A DNA stretch of 64,000 bases from an uncultured Treponema sp. (lineage in GTDB: Bacteria > Spirochaetota > Spirochaetia > Treponematales > Treponemataceae): positions 47,835 to 111,834 of the forward strand of contig CAMJZA010000002.1 of the NCBI GenBank assembly GCA_946410085.1, read 5' to 3'. How positions within the stretch are numbered: the first letter of the stretch is position 1; each line of letters begins with the position of its first letter. Shown one piece after another: positions 8,909-17,995 of the stretch. The position numbers and the translations under genes are program-made. A model generated the notes under the pieces. That model ran no database searches and had not been told where the DNA came from. It saw only the letters and a list, made by a program, of their open reading frames with translations.

Positions 8909-9367
8909 ATGAGCGAAAGTAACGAACAGCCGGATGATGACTGGCCTTACCTCATTTTCAGCGCCGGGGGCGAAAAATTCGCCGTTGCATCATCTTCCGT
9001 CAGGGAAATTGTACGGAACAACAGCATCTACCCCGTTCCCTTCGCACCTCCATACGTAAAGGGCATCATAAACTGCTATTCAAGTCCTGTTGCTGCCGTG
9101 GACTGGATTTCCTTTCTGGGCAAGGAAGGCACGAATCCCCGCAAGGAAACCATTTTTCTCGTCCTGAAAGACTGTGAAGACATAGCCCTGCTTGTCTGGG
9201 GAATCGAAGAGTTCAAGTATACCAGAGAGATAACGAAGCAGCTCTTCCCGGAATCCGAGGAGCACGGCTGTTTCTCAGGAACAATCAGCTGGGACAACAA
9301 TATGGTTCCCCTGCTTGATTTGAATGCGGCCGTCACAAAGATACGGGGGGACCTTGAAAACTGCTGA
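8909..9367 (+). CDS. CheW-like coupling protein
   Basis: A 152-residue single-domain CheW-like protein: YLIFSAGGEKFAVASSSVRE at the N-terminus matches the first CheW strands, and PVPFAPPYVKGIINCYSSPV matches the signature loop around the family's P-x-YVKGIINLRG motif, although the usual RG is changed to YS. A C-terminal VPLLDLNAAV strand completes the fold. CheW couples MCPs to CheA. It is the first gene of the operon; the start codon lies 6 nt after the -10 box with no Shine-Dalgarno, so translation probably begins on a leaderless transcript. The next gene overlaps its end by 14 nt. Confidence 0.8.
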   Translation: MSESNEQPDDDWPYLIFSAGGEKFAVASSSVREIVRNNSIYPVPFAPPYVKGIINCYSSPVAAVDWISFLGKEGTNPRKETIFLVLKDCEDIALLVWGIEEFKYTREITKQLFPESEEHGCFSGTISWDNNMVPLLDLNAAVTKIRGDLENC

Positions 9368-9737
9368 CCTGTATGCCGGACTGGATTGGGGAACTGTCGA
9401 ACTGCTCATTCCCCGGCAAAGCATATCGGACGCAAGTCTCAGCGAAGCTTCGGACCATACAGCTGTCTCAATCGATGATGCCGTGCATACGGCTTTCCAC
9501 GGCAGTCTTTCCCGGCCGGAAGGATCCTACCAGTCGATCCTCGTCATCGCCGGCAAGCGTTACGAGACAGCCGTCATGCCGCAGACCGTGACGCTTGCCA
9601 CGGAACAAACTTCTCCGCCCTGCCGCATTCTGCAGGGGGCATTTGCCCGGCACGGACTGCTTTCAGTCAGCTTTTCAGATACAAAAATTCGATATATCGT
9701 GGATATAGCACAATTCACGACGGGAGAAGACAGATGA
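9354..9737 (+). CDS. Small unknown protein between cheW-like gene and cheB
   Basis: About 127 residues from the TTG at 9354, which follows GGGGGGA (9345-9351); an ATG at 9324 is possible but would overlap the CheW-like gene more deeply. The protein is not recognised. The strand pattern (LDWGTVELLIPRQSI, YQSILVIAGKRYETAV, ILQGAFARHGLLSVSF, KIRYIVDIAQF) resembles a highly diverged CheW-type beta fold, with the YIVDIAQF end taking the place of the usual LLDL strand; this is inference only. Its stop overlaps the cheB start (ATGA), so it is translationally coupled and presumably part of the same pathway. Confidence 0.55.
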   Translation: MKTADLYAGLDWGTVELLIPRQSISDASLSEASDHTAVSIDDAVHTAFHGSLSRPEGSYQSILVIAGKRYETAVMPQTVTLATEQTSPPCRILQGAFARHGLLSVSFSDTKIRYIVDIAQFTTGEDR

Positions 9738-10795
9738 TACGGGTTCTTTTTGTCGATGACTCTGCACTGGTACGGAGCATGCTTAAACAGGTCTTTCAGG
9801 AAGACGAGCGCTTTCAGGTAGCCGGTGAAGCCTGTGACGGAAAGGAAGCCGTATCAAAGGCGCGGGAAGGCAACATTGACCTCATCATCATGGATATCAA
9901 TATGCCCATAATGGACGGCATTGAGGCAACCCGACAGATTGCTGCCTTTTCACCCGCTGCCATCGTGATGTTCACGACCGAAGATACGATGGATTCAATC
10001 TACCGGAGTATCTCCGCAGGCGCACTTGAGGTTCTGCAGAAACCAAATCTTGCCGACATGACGGAAGAGATGCTCAGGAATTTCAGGGAAAAGATTTACG
10101 TCATTTCCCAATCCCGCAAGGATAAGCTGCATGTTTTTTCCAGCCATACGGTTCCGCAGCCGTCGGAGCCCCGTGAACAGACGGAAGCAAACAGCAGGCT
10201 TATTCCCGGCCTTCCGCGGAAAAAGTATGACATTCTCTTCGTCGGTTCATCAACGGGAGGTCCCAGCGCGATCCAGTCCCTGCTCCAGCAGCTTCCCAAA
10301 GATTTTCCCCTTCCCATTATGATAACCCAGCACATAGACAAGCTCTTTGACCGGCAGCTGGTAAAGTGGCTGAATGACACGACACAATTCAAAGTATCTC
10401 TGGCACGTGACGGCGAAGTTCCGGAACAGGGCCATGCATACATCGCTCCGGCAGAAAAACATCTTGCCATCAGCAGCTCAGGCGGACGCTATGTCATGCA
10501 GCTGAACAATGATCCCCCCGTCCATTTCCTGAAGCCCTCGGTCGACAAGATGTTTTCCAGCGCAGCGGCTGTTGTCGGGGATAAGGTGCTTGCAGTCATT
10601 CTGACAGGCATGGGAAAAGACGGGGCGGAGGGCGCCGTTGCAATCCGTCAGAACGGTGGCAGCATGCTGGCACAGGATGAGCAGAGCTGCATTGTATTCG
10701 GCATGCCGAAGGCGGTCATCGAAGCCGGAGCTGCGCAGGCCGTCTTACCCCTGGACAAGATAGGGGAAGTTCTTGCAGCTGCAGTCCGTCCATGA
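9734..10795 (+). CDS. cheB: Chemotaxis response regulator / protein-glutamate methylesterase CheB
   Basis: Removes methyl groups from (and deamidates) MCP glutamates. Residues 1-120 form a complete receiver domain: D8-D9 acidic pocket, phospho-acceptor D54 in IIMDINMP, T81-T82 and K103. A linker of about 45 residues leads to the CheB methylesterase domain, with the catalytic triad Ser173 (GSSTGGP), His200 (ITQHI) and Asp296 (GMGKDGA). Length of 353 residues is typical. The start overlaps the preceding stop as ATGA. The downstream cheR starts 40 nt later behind AAGGAAGAG. It very probably acts on the MCP-like proteins at the end of this operon. Confidence 0.95.
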   Translation: MIRVLFVDDSALVRSMLKQVFQEDERFQVAGEACDGKEAVSKAREGNIDLIIMDINMPIMDGIEATRQIAAFSPAAIVMFTTEDTMDSIYRSISAGALEVLQKPNLADMTEEMLRNFREKIYVISQSRKDKLHVFSSHTVPQPSEPREQTEANSRLIPGLPRKKYDILFVGSSTGGPSAIQSLLQQLPKDFPLPIMITQHIDKLFDRQLVKWLNDTTQFKVSLARDGEVPEQGHAYIAPAEKHLAISSSGGRYVMQLNNDPPVHFLKPSVDKMFSSAAAVVGDKVLAVILTGMGKDGAEGAVAIRQNGGSMLAQDEQSCIVFGMPKAVIEAGAAQAVLPLDKIGEVLAAAVRP

Positions 10796-10835
10796 CTATG
10801 GCGGGTGTTTAATCGTGCCTAAGTAAGGAAGAGAC

Positions 10836-12239
10836 ATGCTGACGGAGTTTGATGCAGTTTTTAAGACACTAGAAGCTCACTCTGGCATTACGGTTGCAAA
10901 TGCTCACCGGGAATACATGGAAAAACTGATTCTGGAGCGGATCAGCGACATGGAAATTTCTTCCGCTGAATACACAGCCCTGATAAGCAGGGATGATGCG
11001 GAACTTTCATATCTGACGAATGCTGCAGCCGTCAATGAAACCTATTTTTTCCGTGAAGAGCGGCAGTTTGATTTTCTGAAGAATACCATCTTCATGCAGC
11101 GGAAGGCGAGGCCGTTGCATATCTGGAGCGCCTCCTGTTCCACGGGAGAAGAGCCGATTTCCATTTATACCCTGGCAAAATTCTGCGGTCTGACCTGTTC
11201 CATCTCTGCATCGGACATCGATACCGATGCTCTTGCCAGCTTTAAAGCCGGGCAGTATACGGCAAATTCCTTCAGGACTGACGGCAGTAAATACCGCGCC
11301 CTCATCGAACAGGTTGGAAGCTGGAAAGATGACAGGATGATCATCTCACCGGACGTCATCTCAAACATACATATATTCCCCTACAATCTTGCATCCGCAA
11401 GCCCTCCCCCCATCATGGAAGGCAGCATTGACATCATTTTCATGCGGAATGTCTTCATCTACTTCACTGCGGAAGTCAGAAAGCGGATACTGAACAAACT
11501 CGCAAAGAGCCTCAAGGATGACGGCATCGTCATCCTCTCCATTAATGAGGTTGGGAACATCGACAAGAACGGTATCCCGTTCGATAAGCTCCATTCTGAC
11601 ACCATCTACTACCTGCAGAAACGGACGGGACCGGCAGAGCGGAAAGCGGTGTCTCCCGGAAGACTGGAACAGCTGAACATCGCAAAAACGGCAGAAACAA
11701 TACCGGCAGTTCCCCGGCATCCGCTGCCACTGACTGCAAAAGATACACAACTCCCCAAAACAGCAGTAAAAGCCGGAGAGCTTCCCCGGCAGCCGCAGCC
11801 GCAGCCGGCAACCATTCATGCTCCCAGTCTGCAGGAGCTGTACGAGCATATAGACGGCTGCATCGGCAGGCATGACTGCGAAGCTGCAAAAAAAATGCTG
11901 AAAACGAAAGTTTTTAAGCCCCACGAAATGGAATTCAAATACTACTTTGAGGCCCTCATCAGCATTGAAGAGAACAGGGATGAACAGGCTGTTGAGGTAC
12001 TTGAAAAGTCGGTCATGCTCAACAGCAGCTTCTGGCCCGCCCGCTACAGGCTTGCCCTGCTACGGCAAAAGCGCGGTGAAAAACAGGAAAGCCGGAAACA
12101 GTTCGAAAGCTGCTGCGCCAGCATTGAAAAGTACCGGAAGGATGCAAAGTCTGACTATGATTTCCTTCTTGGTGATTTCTGCCCGGAATATTTCGAAATG
12201 CTGTGCAGGAACTATGTAAAAAACGGAAAGGAAGGATAA
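10836..12239 (+). CDS. cheR: CheR methyltransferase with C-terminal TPR-like extension
   Basis: Methylates MCP glutamates using S-adenosylmethionine. Residues about 1-75 are the CheR N-terminal helical domain; NETYFFREERQFDFL and SASCSTGEEPISIYTLA mark the start and the SAM-binding region, and IDIIFMRNVFIYF and the later LKDDGIVILSINE segment complete the methyltransferase (to about residue 270). Then comes a Pro/Gln-rich linker and a helical extension (about 340-460) that reads as TPR repeats, ALLRQKRGEKQESRKQFE. At 467 residues it is much longer than the 280 of simple CheR. TPR-tailed CheRs are known from non-flagellar systems, where the repeats tune receptor binding. Only 6 nt separate it from cheA. 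Confidence 0.92.
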   Translation: MLTEFDAVFKTLEAHSGITVANAHREYMEKLILERISDMEISSAEYTALISRDDAELSYLTNAAAVNETYFFREERQFDFLKNTIFMQRKARPLHIWSASCSTGEEPISIYTLAKFCGLTCSISASDIDTDALASFKAGQYTANSFRTDGSKYRALIEQVGSWKDDRMIISPDVISNIHIFPYNLASASPPPIMEGSIDIIFMRNVFIYFTAEVRKRILNKLAKSLKDDGIVILSINEVGNIDKNGIPFDKLHSDTIYYLQKRTGPAERKAVSPGRLEQLNIAKTAETIPAVPRHPLPLTAKDTQLPKTAVKAGELPRQPQPQPATIHAPSLQELYEHIDGCIGRHDCEAAKKMLKTKVFKPHEMEFKYYFEALISIEENRDEQAVEVLEKSVMLNSSFWPARYRLALLRQKRGEKQESRKQFESCCASIEKYRKDAKSDYDFLLGDFCPEYFEMLCRNYVKNGKEG

Positions 12240-12245
12240 GGAACG

Positions 12246-14306
12246 ATGGCACTCTCAAAAGATGCATTTGTCAAGGAATTTATCTCAGAGACAGCAGACA
12301 ACCTGAATACCATCAACGATTCCATCATACAGCTCAAGAATAATGAAGATGACAGGGAAACGCTGACCGTCATCCTGCGCTGCCTGCATACCATAAAAGG
12401 ATCAGCCAGGATGCTCGACTATGCCGGCATCGAAAGTATTTCTCACGGACTGGAAGATGTATTCAAGGGACTCAGGGAAGAGAAATTCAGCCTGAACGAC
12501 AGGATTGTCCAGCTGACCTTCAAGACCTGTGATATCATCAAGGGCTGCCTGCAGAAAATCGGACAGAACGAAGACTCGAACATTGATACCAAAAGTCTTC
12601 TCGCCGTCTTTACGAAAGCGGCAGAAGGTCAGTTCTTCTCACTCGACGAGCTTGCCGGTGCACCTGAGGCGGCAGATGCTGACGAAGTTTTTGAAAAACT
12701 TGAAAATATAACGTCAATCCGCATACCGATCGAAAAGATAAATGCAATCCTCAAATCCATCGATGACATAATTACAAAACAGTTCAGCTTTAAAAAGCAG
12801 CTCGATGAACTTTGCCTGCAGAACCCGGACATGAAGATGGCGAACTTTCCAAACCAGATGAAAGAAGATGTCCTGCGCATTGAACAGTCGGTCCTGAACA
12901 CCCAGCATCAGATTCTGGACCTCAGGCTGCTTCCCCTCGACATCATCCTCACGCCGCTGAAAAAACAGATTGAAAGTGAGGCAATAAAATCGGGCAAGGG
13001 CATCCGTTTCGAAATTCCCGCCGCAAACTTCATGCTGGATAAGTTCATTCTGGAACGCCTGCGTGATATCCTGCTTCACCTGGTCAGGAACTGCATAGAT
13101 CACGGCATAGAAAGCAGGGAAGAACGTAAAGCTGCAGGAAAGGCTGAGACAGGGCTTATCAGGATTGTCGCCCGACAGATGTCAAACCACCTGCAGATAC
13201 AGGTAACCGATGACGGAAGAGGCATGGACTGGGAAAAAATCCGAAAGAAAGCAGCACGGCTCTACCCGCAGGATGCCGAACGCATACGGAATGCGAATGA
13301 AACTGAACTGCAGCAATACCTGTATACCCCCGGATTTTCGACGCTGGACACGCCGACCCTGCTTTCAGGCAGGGGAATGGGACTTGACATCGTCCGAAGT
13401 TCCATAGAAACCATAAAGGGACGGATACGGCTGACCTCAAGAAAAAATGAAGGGACCAGCTTTGAGCTGACGGTTCCCCTGACGGTCGCAACGCAGGAGG
13501 GACTTTTCATACGTTCAGGCGACATGAAGTTTATGCTTCCCGCAGAATATGTCGTCGAACTGGAAGACAGCGAAAACATTCCAAAAACCGTCATACAGGA
13601 CCAGACGTACATAACGCTTGATGACCGCCTTATTCCCGTTTACAGTCTTTCTTCCATATTGGGATCTGAAAAAGCCTCGGCATCATTCCATATAATCGTC
13701 GTGGAATACCTCGAAAGCTGCATCGGCATCATGGTCGACTCGGTTGACCAGTATGAAAACCTCGTTACCAGTCCTCTTCCCAAGATAATGCAGTCCATGA
13801 AGGGCCTGCGCGGTATCGTGTTTGATGAAAACTATTCGATAATCCCGATTCTGAATATCCCGAACATAATTCAGCGCCTGAAAAAGCTCGTTGCCTATGA
13901 CCTCAAGAAATCAAGGGTCAAGGGCATGAAAAAGACATATTCCATCCTTGTCGTCGATGATTCGTCTACAACACGGGAAATTGAGGCTGCAATCTTTGAA
14001 AGTGCCGGCTATGCAGTGGAAAGCGCCGTAGACGGTGTTGACGCCCTGAATAAATTGAACGAAAAGCATATCGATGCCGTCATAACGGATATTGCGATGC
14101 CCCGGATGGACGGAAACATACTGCTCAGCAATATCAGGCGGCAGGAACAGTACAACAACATGCCGGTTATCGTCGTTTCCGGTGCATACGACCCAGAAGC
14201 AAAGAAGCAGTTTATTGATGCCGGCGCCCAGGCTTTCATCGTGAAATCAGACTTCCAGCGCGGCAACTTGCTGCAGGCTGTCGAGGAGCTTCTCAATGGC
14301 AGATAA
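12246..14306 (+). CDS. cheA: Hybrid histidine kinase CheA with C-terminal receiver
   Basis: 686 residues. Domains: Hpt/P1 (about 1-110) with phospho-accepting His48 in CLHTIKGSARML; no recognisable P2 (CheY-binding) domain; a dimerisation segment (about 155-235); an ATPase (about 240-420) with LVRNCIDHGIESREER, VTDDGRGMD and SGRGMGLDIVR boxes; a CheW-like P5 (about 425-550); and a complete receiver (about 560-686) with VVDDSS, phospho-acceptor Asp615 in ITDIAMPRMDG and lysine in FIVKSD. Such CheA-REC hybrids belong to alternative chemosensory systems of the FrzE kind, where the fused receiver is a phosphate sink or output. No cheY is present in the operon. The cyclase gene start overlaps its end by 11 nt. 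Confidence 0.95.
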   Translation: MALSKDAFVKEFISETADNLNTINDSIIQLKNNEDDRETLTVILRCLHTIKGSARMLDYAGIESISHGLEDVFKGLREEKFSLNDRIVQLTFKTCDIIKGCLQKIGQNEDSNIDTKSLLAVFTKAAEGQFFSLDELAGAPEAADADEVFEKLENITSIRIPIEKINAILKSIDDIITKQFSFKKQLDELCLQNPDMKMANFPNQMKEDVLRIEQSVLNTQHQILDLRLLPLDIILTPLKKQIESEAIKSGKGIRFEIPAANFMLDKFILERLRDILLHLVRNCIDHGIESREERKAAGKAETGLIRIVARQMSNHLQIQVTDDGRGMDWEKIRKKAARLYPQDAERIRNANETELQQYLYTPGFSTLDTPTLLSGRGMGLDIVRSSIETIKGRIRLTSRKNEGTSFELTVPLTVATQEGLFIRSGDMKFMLPAEYVVELEDSENIPKTVIQDQTYITLDDRLIPVYSLSSILGSEKASASFHIIVVEYLESCIGIMVDSVDQYENLVTSPLPKIMQSMKGLRGIVFDENYSIIPILNIPNIIQRLKKLVAYDLKKSRVKGMKKTYSILVVDDSSTTREIEAAIFESAGYAVESAVDGVDALNKLNEKHIDAVITDIAMPRMDGNILLSNIRRQEQYNNMPVIVVSGAYDPEAKKQFIDAGAQAFIVKSDFQRGNLLQAVEELLNGR

Positions 14307-16233
14307 CATAGCAGCTACAGAAAAACCTACACCGAAAATCCTGCTCGCCCTGTATTCCAAAGCACAGGCGGCCTTTCTCAGAAAAGGCTTTGAGGAAGCA
14401 GGCTTTTCCGTCGTTACGGCAAATGACGGCATACATGCCATCCAGACTGCATCTTCCGTCCATCCGGACTGCGTACTCGTGTGCACGGACCTGCCTGTCA
14501 TAGACGCCTACGCTTTCGCACGGATCATCAAGAATACGAATTACCTGCATGACATCGCCGTCGTCATCGGTACCTCAGACGAGCAGGAAAACTTCAGCTT
14601 CTGGACGAACAACTGCAAATGCGACGGCAACTGTTCCCTGAGTACGGCAGGAATCGGGGACATCATCAAAACGGTACAGGCTGCCATCCAGAAATGCGGA
14701 AAGCTCAAGAAAGGAGCTTCCAAAAGCCTGAGTTCCTCCGTTTCGTTCATCAAACTCCTCGGTGCCGCATACGACAAGGAACTGTATGAGCTGTACGTAA
14801 CAAGAGAAGCCTACCAGAATGAGTCAAAGCACTATGAACTCACTTCTCTCGTCGAATCGATGTGCCAGACGATGCAGAGTATCCTTGACTTCGATGCCTT
14901 TGCATTGATTCTGAAGGGGGACCATCTGGTTGAAATCTATCTCTTCTCAGAAGATCTGGGCATTACCGAAATAGAAGATTTCAAGCAGATAGCACGGGCT
15001 GACTTTGATGCAAAATCAGAACATGCCGGAGGCAATGACTGGCAGAAGGCGGAACGGATGGTAAAACGCTTTAAACCGGCAAGAAAACAGAATGCCCTCA
15101 CGGCCAAGATAAAGAGCTATGAGAAATTCCCCCTTGACGGAGATGAAATTCCTGACGGAATAGGGAACATAAGCTACACTGCCCATGTGGGACTTTGCAG
15201 GGATCTGCTGTCCAATACCAGGACCCGGGAACGGATCGGAGCGTTCATCCGCATCTATACGCCCCTCATCGAAAAGACCCTCGAATTCAATCAGATTGCG
15301 GAAGCGGAACGGAGGGTCGAAAAGGCATTCTCCCGCTTCCTTCCCCCGTCAGTCATCAAGGGAATCATCAAGGATGAACGCTCATTCGGCGAAAGCGCAG
15401 GAGAAAAACGACAGGTCGCAATCCTGATGGCGGATATACGGAATTTCACGGCGATAAGTGAGAAAAATTCGCCCGAAGACGTCGTTGATTTCCTGAATAT
15501 GTTTTTCGCAAAGATGGGAAAGATCATCATGGCCCACGGCGGAACAATAGACAAATTCATGGGCGATGCGGTCATGGCCCTCTTCGGTGCACCGGAAAGC
15601 TACATCTACAACGGAAACCGGGCAGCTAACGCCGCACTCGAAATGAGCCGGGCTGCAAGGGAAATTGATACCAGCCTTCTGAATATGGGTGACAAGAAAT
15701 TCCAGATCGGAATCGGCATAAACTACGGAACGCCCATTGTCGGAGCTCTTGGCAGTGAAGAAAAGAAGGAATACACGGTTATCGGCGATGACGTAAACCT
15801 CGCATCCCGCGTGGAAAGCCTGACAAAGCTGTACGGAGCAGAAATCCTCATCACGGAAAGTGTCAAGAAAGACATAGATGCAGTCCGGGAAGCCGCAAAG
15901 GAAAAGCTGCTGGAACAGACGGAGGAAGATTCCCTTCCCCACCTGATCCGCCATATTGACAACGTAAAGGTCAAGGGAAAAACCCATGCGGTCCGCATCT
16001 ATGCCCTGAGTACTGACGAAACGCAGTATTCAGAGAGCTTCCTTGAAAACTACCGGAAAGGACTGAATCAGTACGAAATCGGTAATTTCAAGACTGCAGG
16101 AGAATACTTTGCCCTTGCACACAAGGAAAATCCTGATGATAAGGCAACGGGAGAACTGCTCGACCGCTGCAGGAAGTTCTTCCGCAGCAAGCCGGAAGAC
16201 TGGGACGGCGCAATTGCACTGACGACGAAATGA
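14296..16233 (+). CDS. Class III adenylate cyclase with degenerate receiver domain
   Basis: 645 residues. Residues about 12-135 have receiver-domain spacing but lack the acidic pair (ALY where VDD is expected) and have Cys63 at the phospho-acceptor site (VLVCTDLP). Further cysteines are Cys59 and the CKCDGNC group (107, 109, 113). A helical, GAF-like region (about 165-335) follows. The cyclase domain (about 370-560) has both metal aspartates (MADIRNFT, KFMGDAVMALFG), the adenine-selecting Lys in DKFMGD and Asp in IGDDVNLASRVE, and the transition-state Asn and Arg, so it should make cAMP. The C-terminal 70 residues are TPR-like. It overlaps cheA by 11 nt, so it is probably the output of this pathway. 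Confidence 0.9.
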   Translation: MADNIAATEKPTPKILLALYSKAQAAFLRKGFEEAGFSVVTANDGIHAIQTASSVHPDCVLVCTDLPVIDAYAFARIIKNTNYLHDIAVVIGTSDEQENFSFWTNNCKCDGNCSLSTAGIGDIIKTVQAAIQKCGKLKKGASKSLSSSVSFIKLLGAAYDKELYELYVTREAYQNESKHYELTSLVESMCQTMQSILDFDAFALILKGDHLVEIYLFSEDLGITEIEDFKQIARADFDAKSEHAGGNDWQKAERMVKRFKPARKQNALTAKIKSYEKFPLDGDEIPDGIGNISYTAHVGLCRDLLSNTRTRERIGAFIRIYTPLIEKTLEFNQIAEAERRVEKAFSRFLPPSVIKGIIKDERSFGESAGEKRQVAILMADIRNFTAISEKNSPEDVVDFLNMFFAKMGKIIMAHGGTIDKFMGDAVMALFGAPESYIYNGNRAANAALEMSRAAREIDTSLLNMGDKKFQIGIGINYGTPIVGALGSEEKKEYTVIGDDVNLASRVESLTKLYGAEILITESVKKDIDAVREAAKEKLLEQTEEDSLPHLIRHIDNVKVKGKTHAVRIYALSTDETQYSESFLENYRKGLNQYEIGNFKTAGEYFALAHKENPDDKATGELLDRCRKFFRSKPEDWDGAIALTTK

Positions 16234-16248
16234 TGGAGCATGAGATAC

Positions 16249-17985
16249 ATGAAAAGTAAAACGTCTTTTAAAAGCAGCATCGCACGGGTAGGCATAGCCC
16301 CCGACCTTATGATGATAGGCGTCGCAGCCCTCGTCATATTCTATTTTTCGGGAATCACACGGGGTGGACACATCAGCATCCCGAACCTCTGCATCATCCT
16401 TGCAGTGATTGTTGTGCTCAATGCCGTCCTGTTTGCCCCCCTGTTTGACAGTTATCTGGCCCGGGGGCTGGAAAAACGGCTTGCCTCGGAAAACAGCGGC
16501 AGCTGTTCACCCGAAGAGCGGATGGTAACCATCCAAAAGCTGATGATCTTCCCCCTGAAAGCAGCCGTCTGTTTTTCTTTCCTCTATATTGCAGACATGG
16601 CGGTCATCATCATGCTTCTGTATTTCCAGTTCAAAATAGACTTCCCGACTATCGTCTTCCTGGCAGCAGGTCTCTTTCATGCGATTGGCATTGAGGCGGT
16701 ATCCCGTTACATCTTTGTTGAATCAGCCTGTTCCGGCATCGCCAAGGAACTGCTGCAGAAAGAGATCATCGTCGAAACAGTACATCAGAAGCGCTTCTTC
16801 GGTCTTCCCCTCTACGTGCGGGTTTTCTTTCATGTCATCGTCCCCTTCATAACGGCAACGATGGCACAGATAGGGCTTCAGTACCGGGCAATCATGGGCA
16901 GATACTACCTGCCGCACCTGACCTTCAAAATGAGCCTGCTGCTCCTGCTCAACATGGGAGTCTACCTCTTTTTTTCCGGCTTCTTCTTCCACCATATTGC
17001 AACGACGATACAGCAGTCTGTCACCCTGCTGGAAAGCCTGAATTCCGGTTCGCAGAAAGAACACGCCTATATTCCGACAGACCTCGGCTACGAGCTTGAG
17101 CTGAATAACTTCCTCATCAACGAACTGCTCACCTATCTTGAAAGCCTGACCGGCACCTTCAAGGAAGCAAGCCGGACAATCCTTTCTTCTACATCCGAAC
17201 TGGCAGACGTTGCCATGAAGAACACGGAGATAACGATGAACGAGCGCGCCGGTGTAACCGAATGCCTTGCCATCATGGAAGAACGGAAAAAAACCTTCGC
17301 ATCCGTAACGGCACGGGTTTCAAGCATAAAGCAGTCGGCAGAAAGCACCATGGCCTATGTCAGGAAAAGCAGTGAACTGCTGCAGAATGAAATCGGAAAG
17401 ATGTCCGAAATCACGGAACTCAACCTTGATACGATAACGAAGATTAAGAAACTGAGCGAAAAGATCGATGCGGTCAAAAAGACAATAGCGACGATAAACG
17501 GACTTGCTGAGCGCAACAAGATGATTGCCTTCAACGCAGAGCTTAAGGCAAGCAGCACGGGCGAAGCAGGAAGAAACTTCCATATCATTGCAAACGAGCT
17601 GCGCCGACTGGTCTCAACAATAACAAGTTCTACGCAGGAAATACAGGGCAACATCAAGGATATCCAGGAAACCGCCGACAACCTGATTATTTCCAGCGAA
17701 GGCGGTACCCAGAAAATCAGGGAAGGCTCCTCCTCTTTCTCAAAGCTGGAAGAAAAGTTCCAGGAACTGTCAGTTTCCAGTACCGTAACATCGGAAAGTG
17801 CAGAGGATATGCAGGACGAAATGACAGAGCAGTACGAATCATTCTCCCAGATCTACGAGAGCCTGGACCAGATGGGACTCAGCCTGGGAGAGTTTGACAA
17901 AACGACAAAAGCAATGAACAGCTCAAGCGCAAAACTGAATGAAACTGCACAAAAACTTGATTCCATAAACACGCAGCAGTCTTGA
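16249..17985 (+). CDS. MCP-like signalling protein 1, six-helix membrane type
   Basis: About 578 residues from the ATG at 16249, 10 nt after GGAG (an in-frame ATG at 16240 is too close to that site). Six hydrophobic helices lie in the first 260 residues, paired with very short outside loops and no periplasmic sensor domain; the loop before helix 5 carries a RFFGLPLYVR segment that the three paralogues downstream share in diverged form. The rest is a long coiled coil (about 290-575). The hairpin tip reads AERNKMIAFNAELKASS, then GEAGRNFHIIANELRRL. That matches the MCP tip but replaces LLALNAAIEAAR. It starts 15 nt after the cyclase stop and 10 nt before the next paralogue. Confidence 0.82.
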   Translation: MKSKTSFKSSIARVGIAPDLMMIGVAALVIFYFSGITRGGHISIPNLCIILAVIVVLNAVLFAPLFDSYLARGLEKRLASENSGSCSPEERMVTIQKLMIFPLKAAVCFSFLYIADMAVIIMLLYFQFKIDFPTIVFLAAGLFHAIGIEAVSRYIFVESACSGIAKELLQKEIIVETVHQKRFFGLPLYVRVFFHVIVPFITATMAQIGLQYRAIMGRYYLPHLTFKMSLLLLLNMGVYLFFSGFFFHHIATTIQQSVTLLESLNSGSQKEHAYIPTDLGYELELNNFLINELLTYLESLTGTFKEASRTILSSTSELADVAMKNTEITMNERAGVTECLAIMEERKKTFASVTARVSSIKQSAESTMAYVRKSSELLQNEIGKMSEITELNLDTITKIKKLSEKIDAVKKTIATINGLAERNKMIAFNAELKASSTGEAGRNFHIIANELRRLVSTITSSTQEIQGNIKDIQETADNLIISSEGGTQKIREGSSSFSKLEEKFQELSVSSTVTSESAEDMQDEMTEQYESFSQIYESLDQMGLSLGEFDKTTKAMNSSSAKLNETAQKLDSINTQQS

Positions 17986-17995
17986 GGAGTATACC

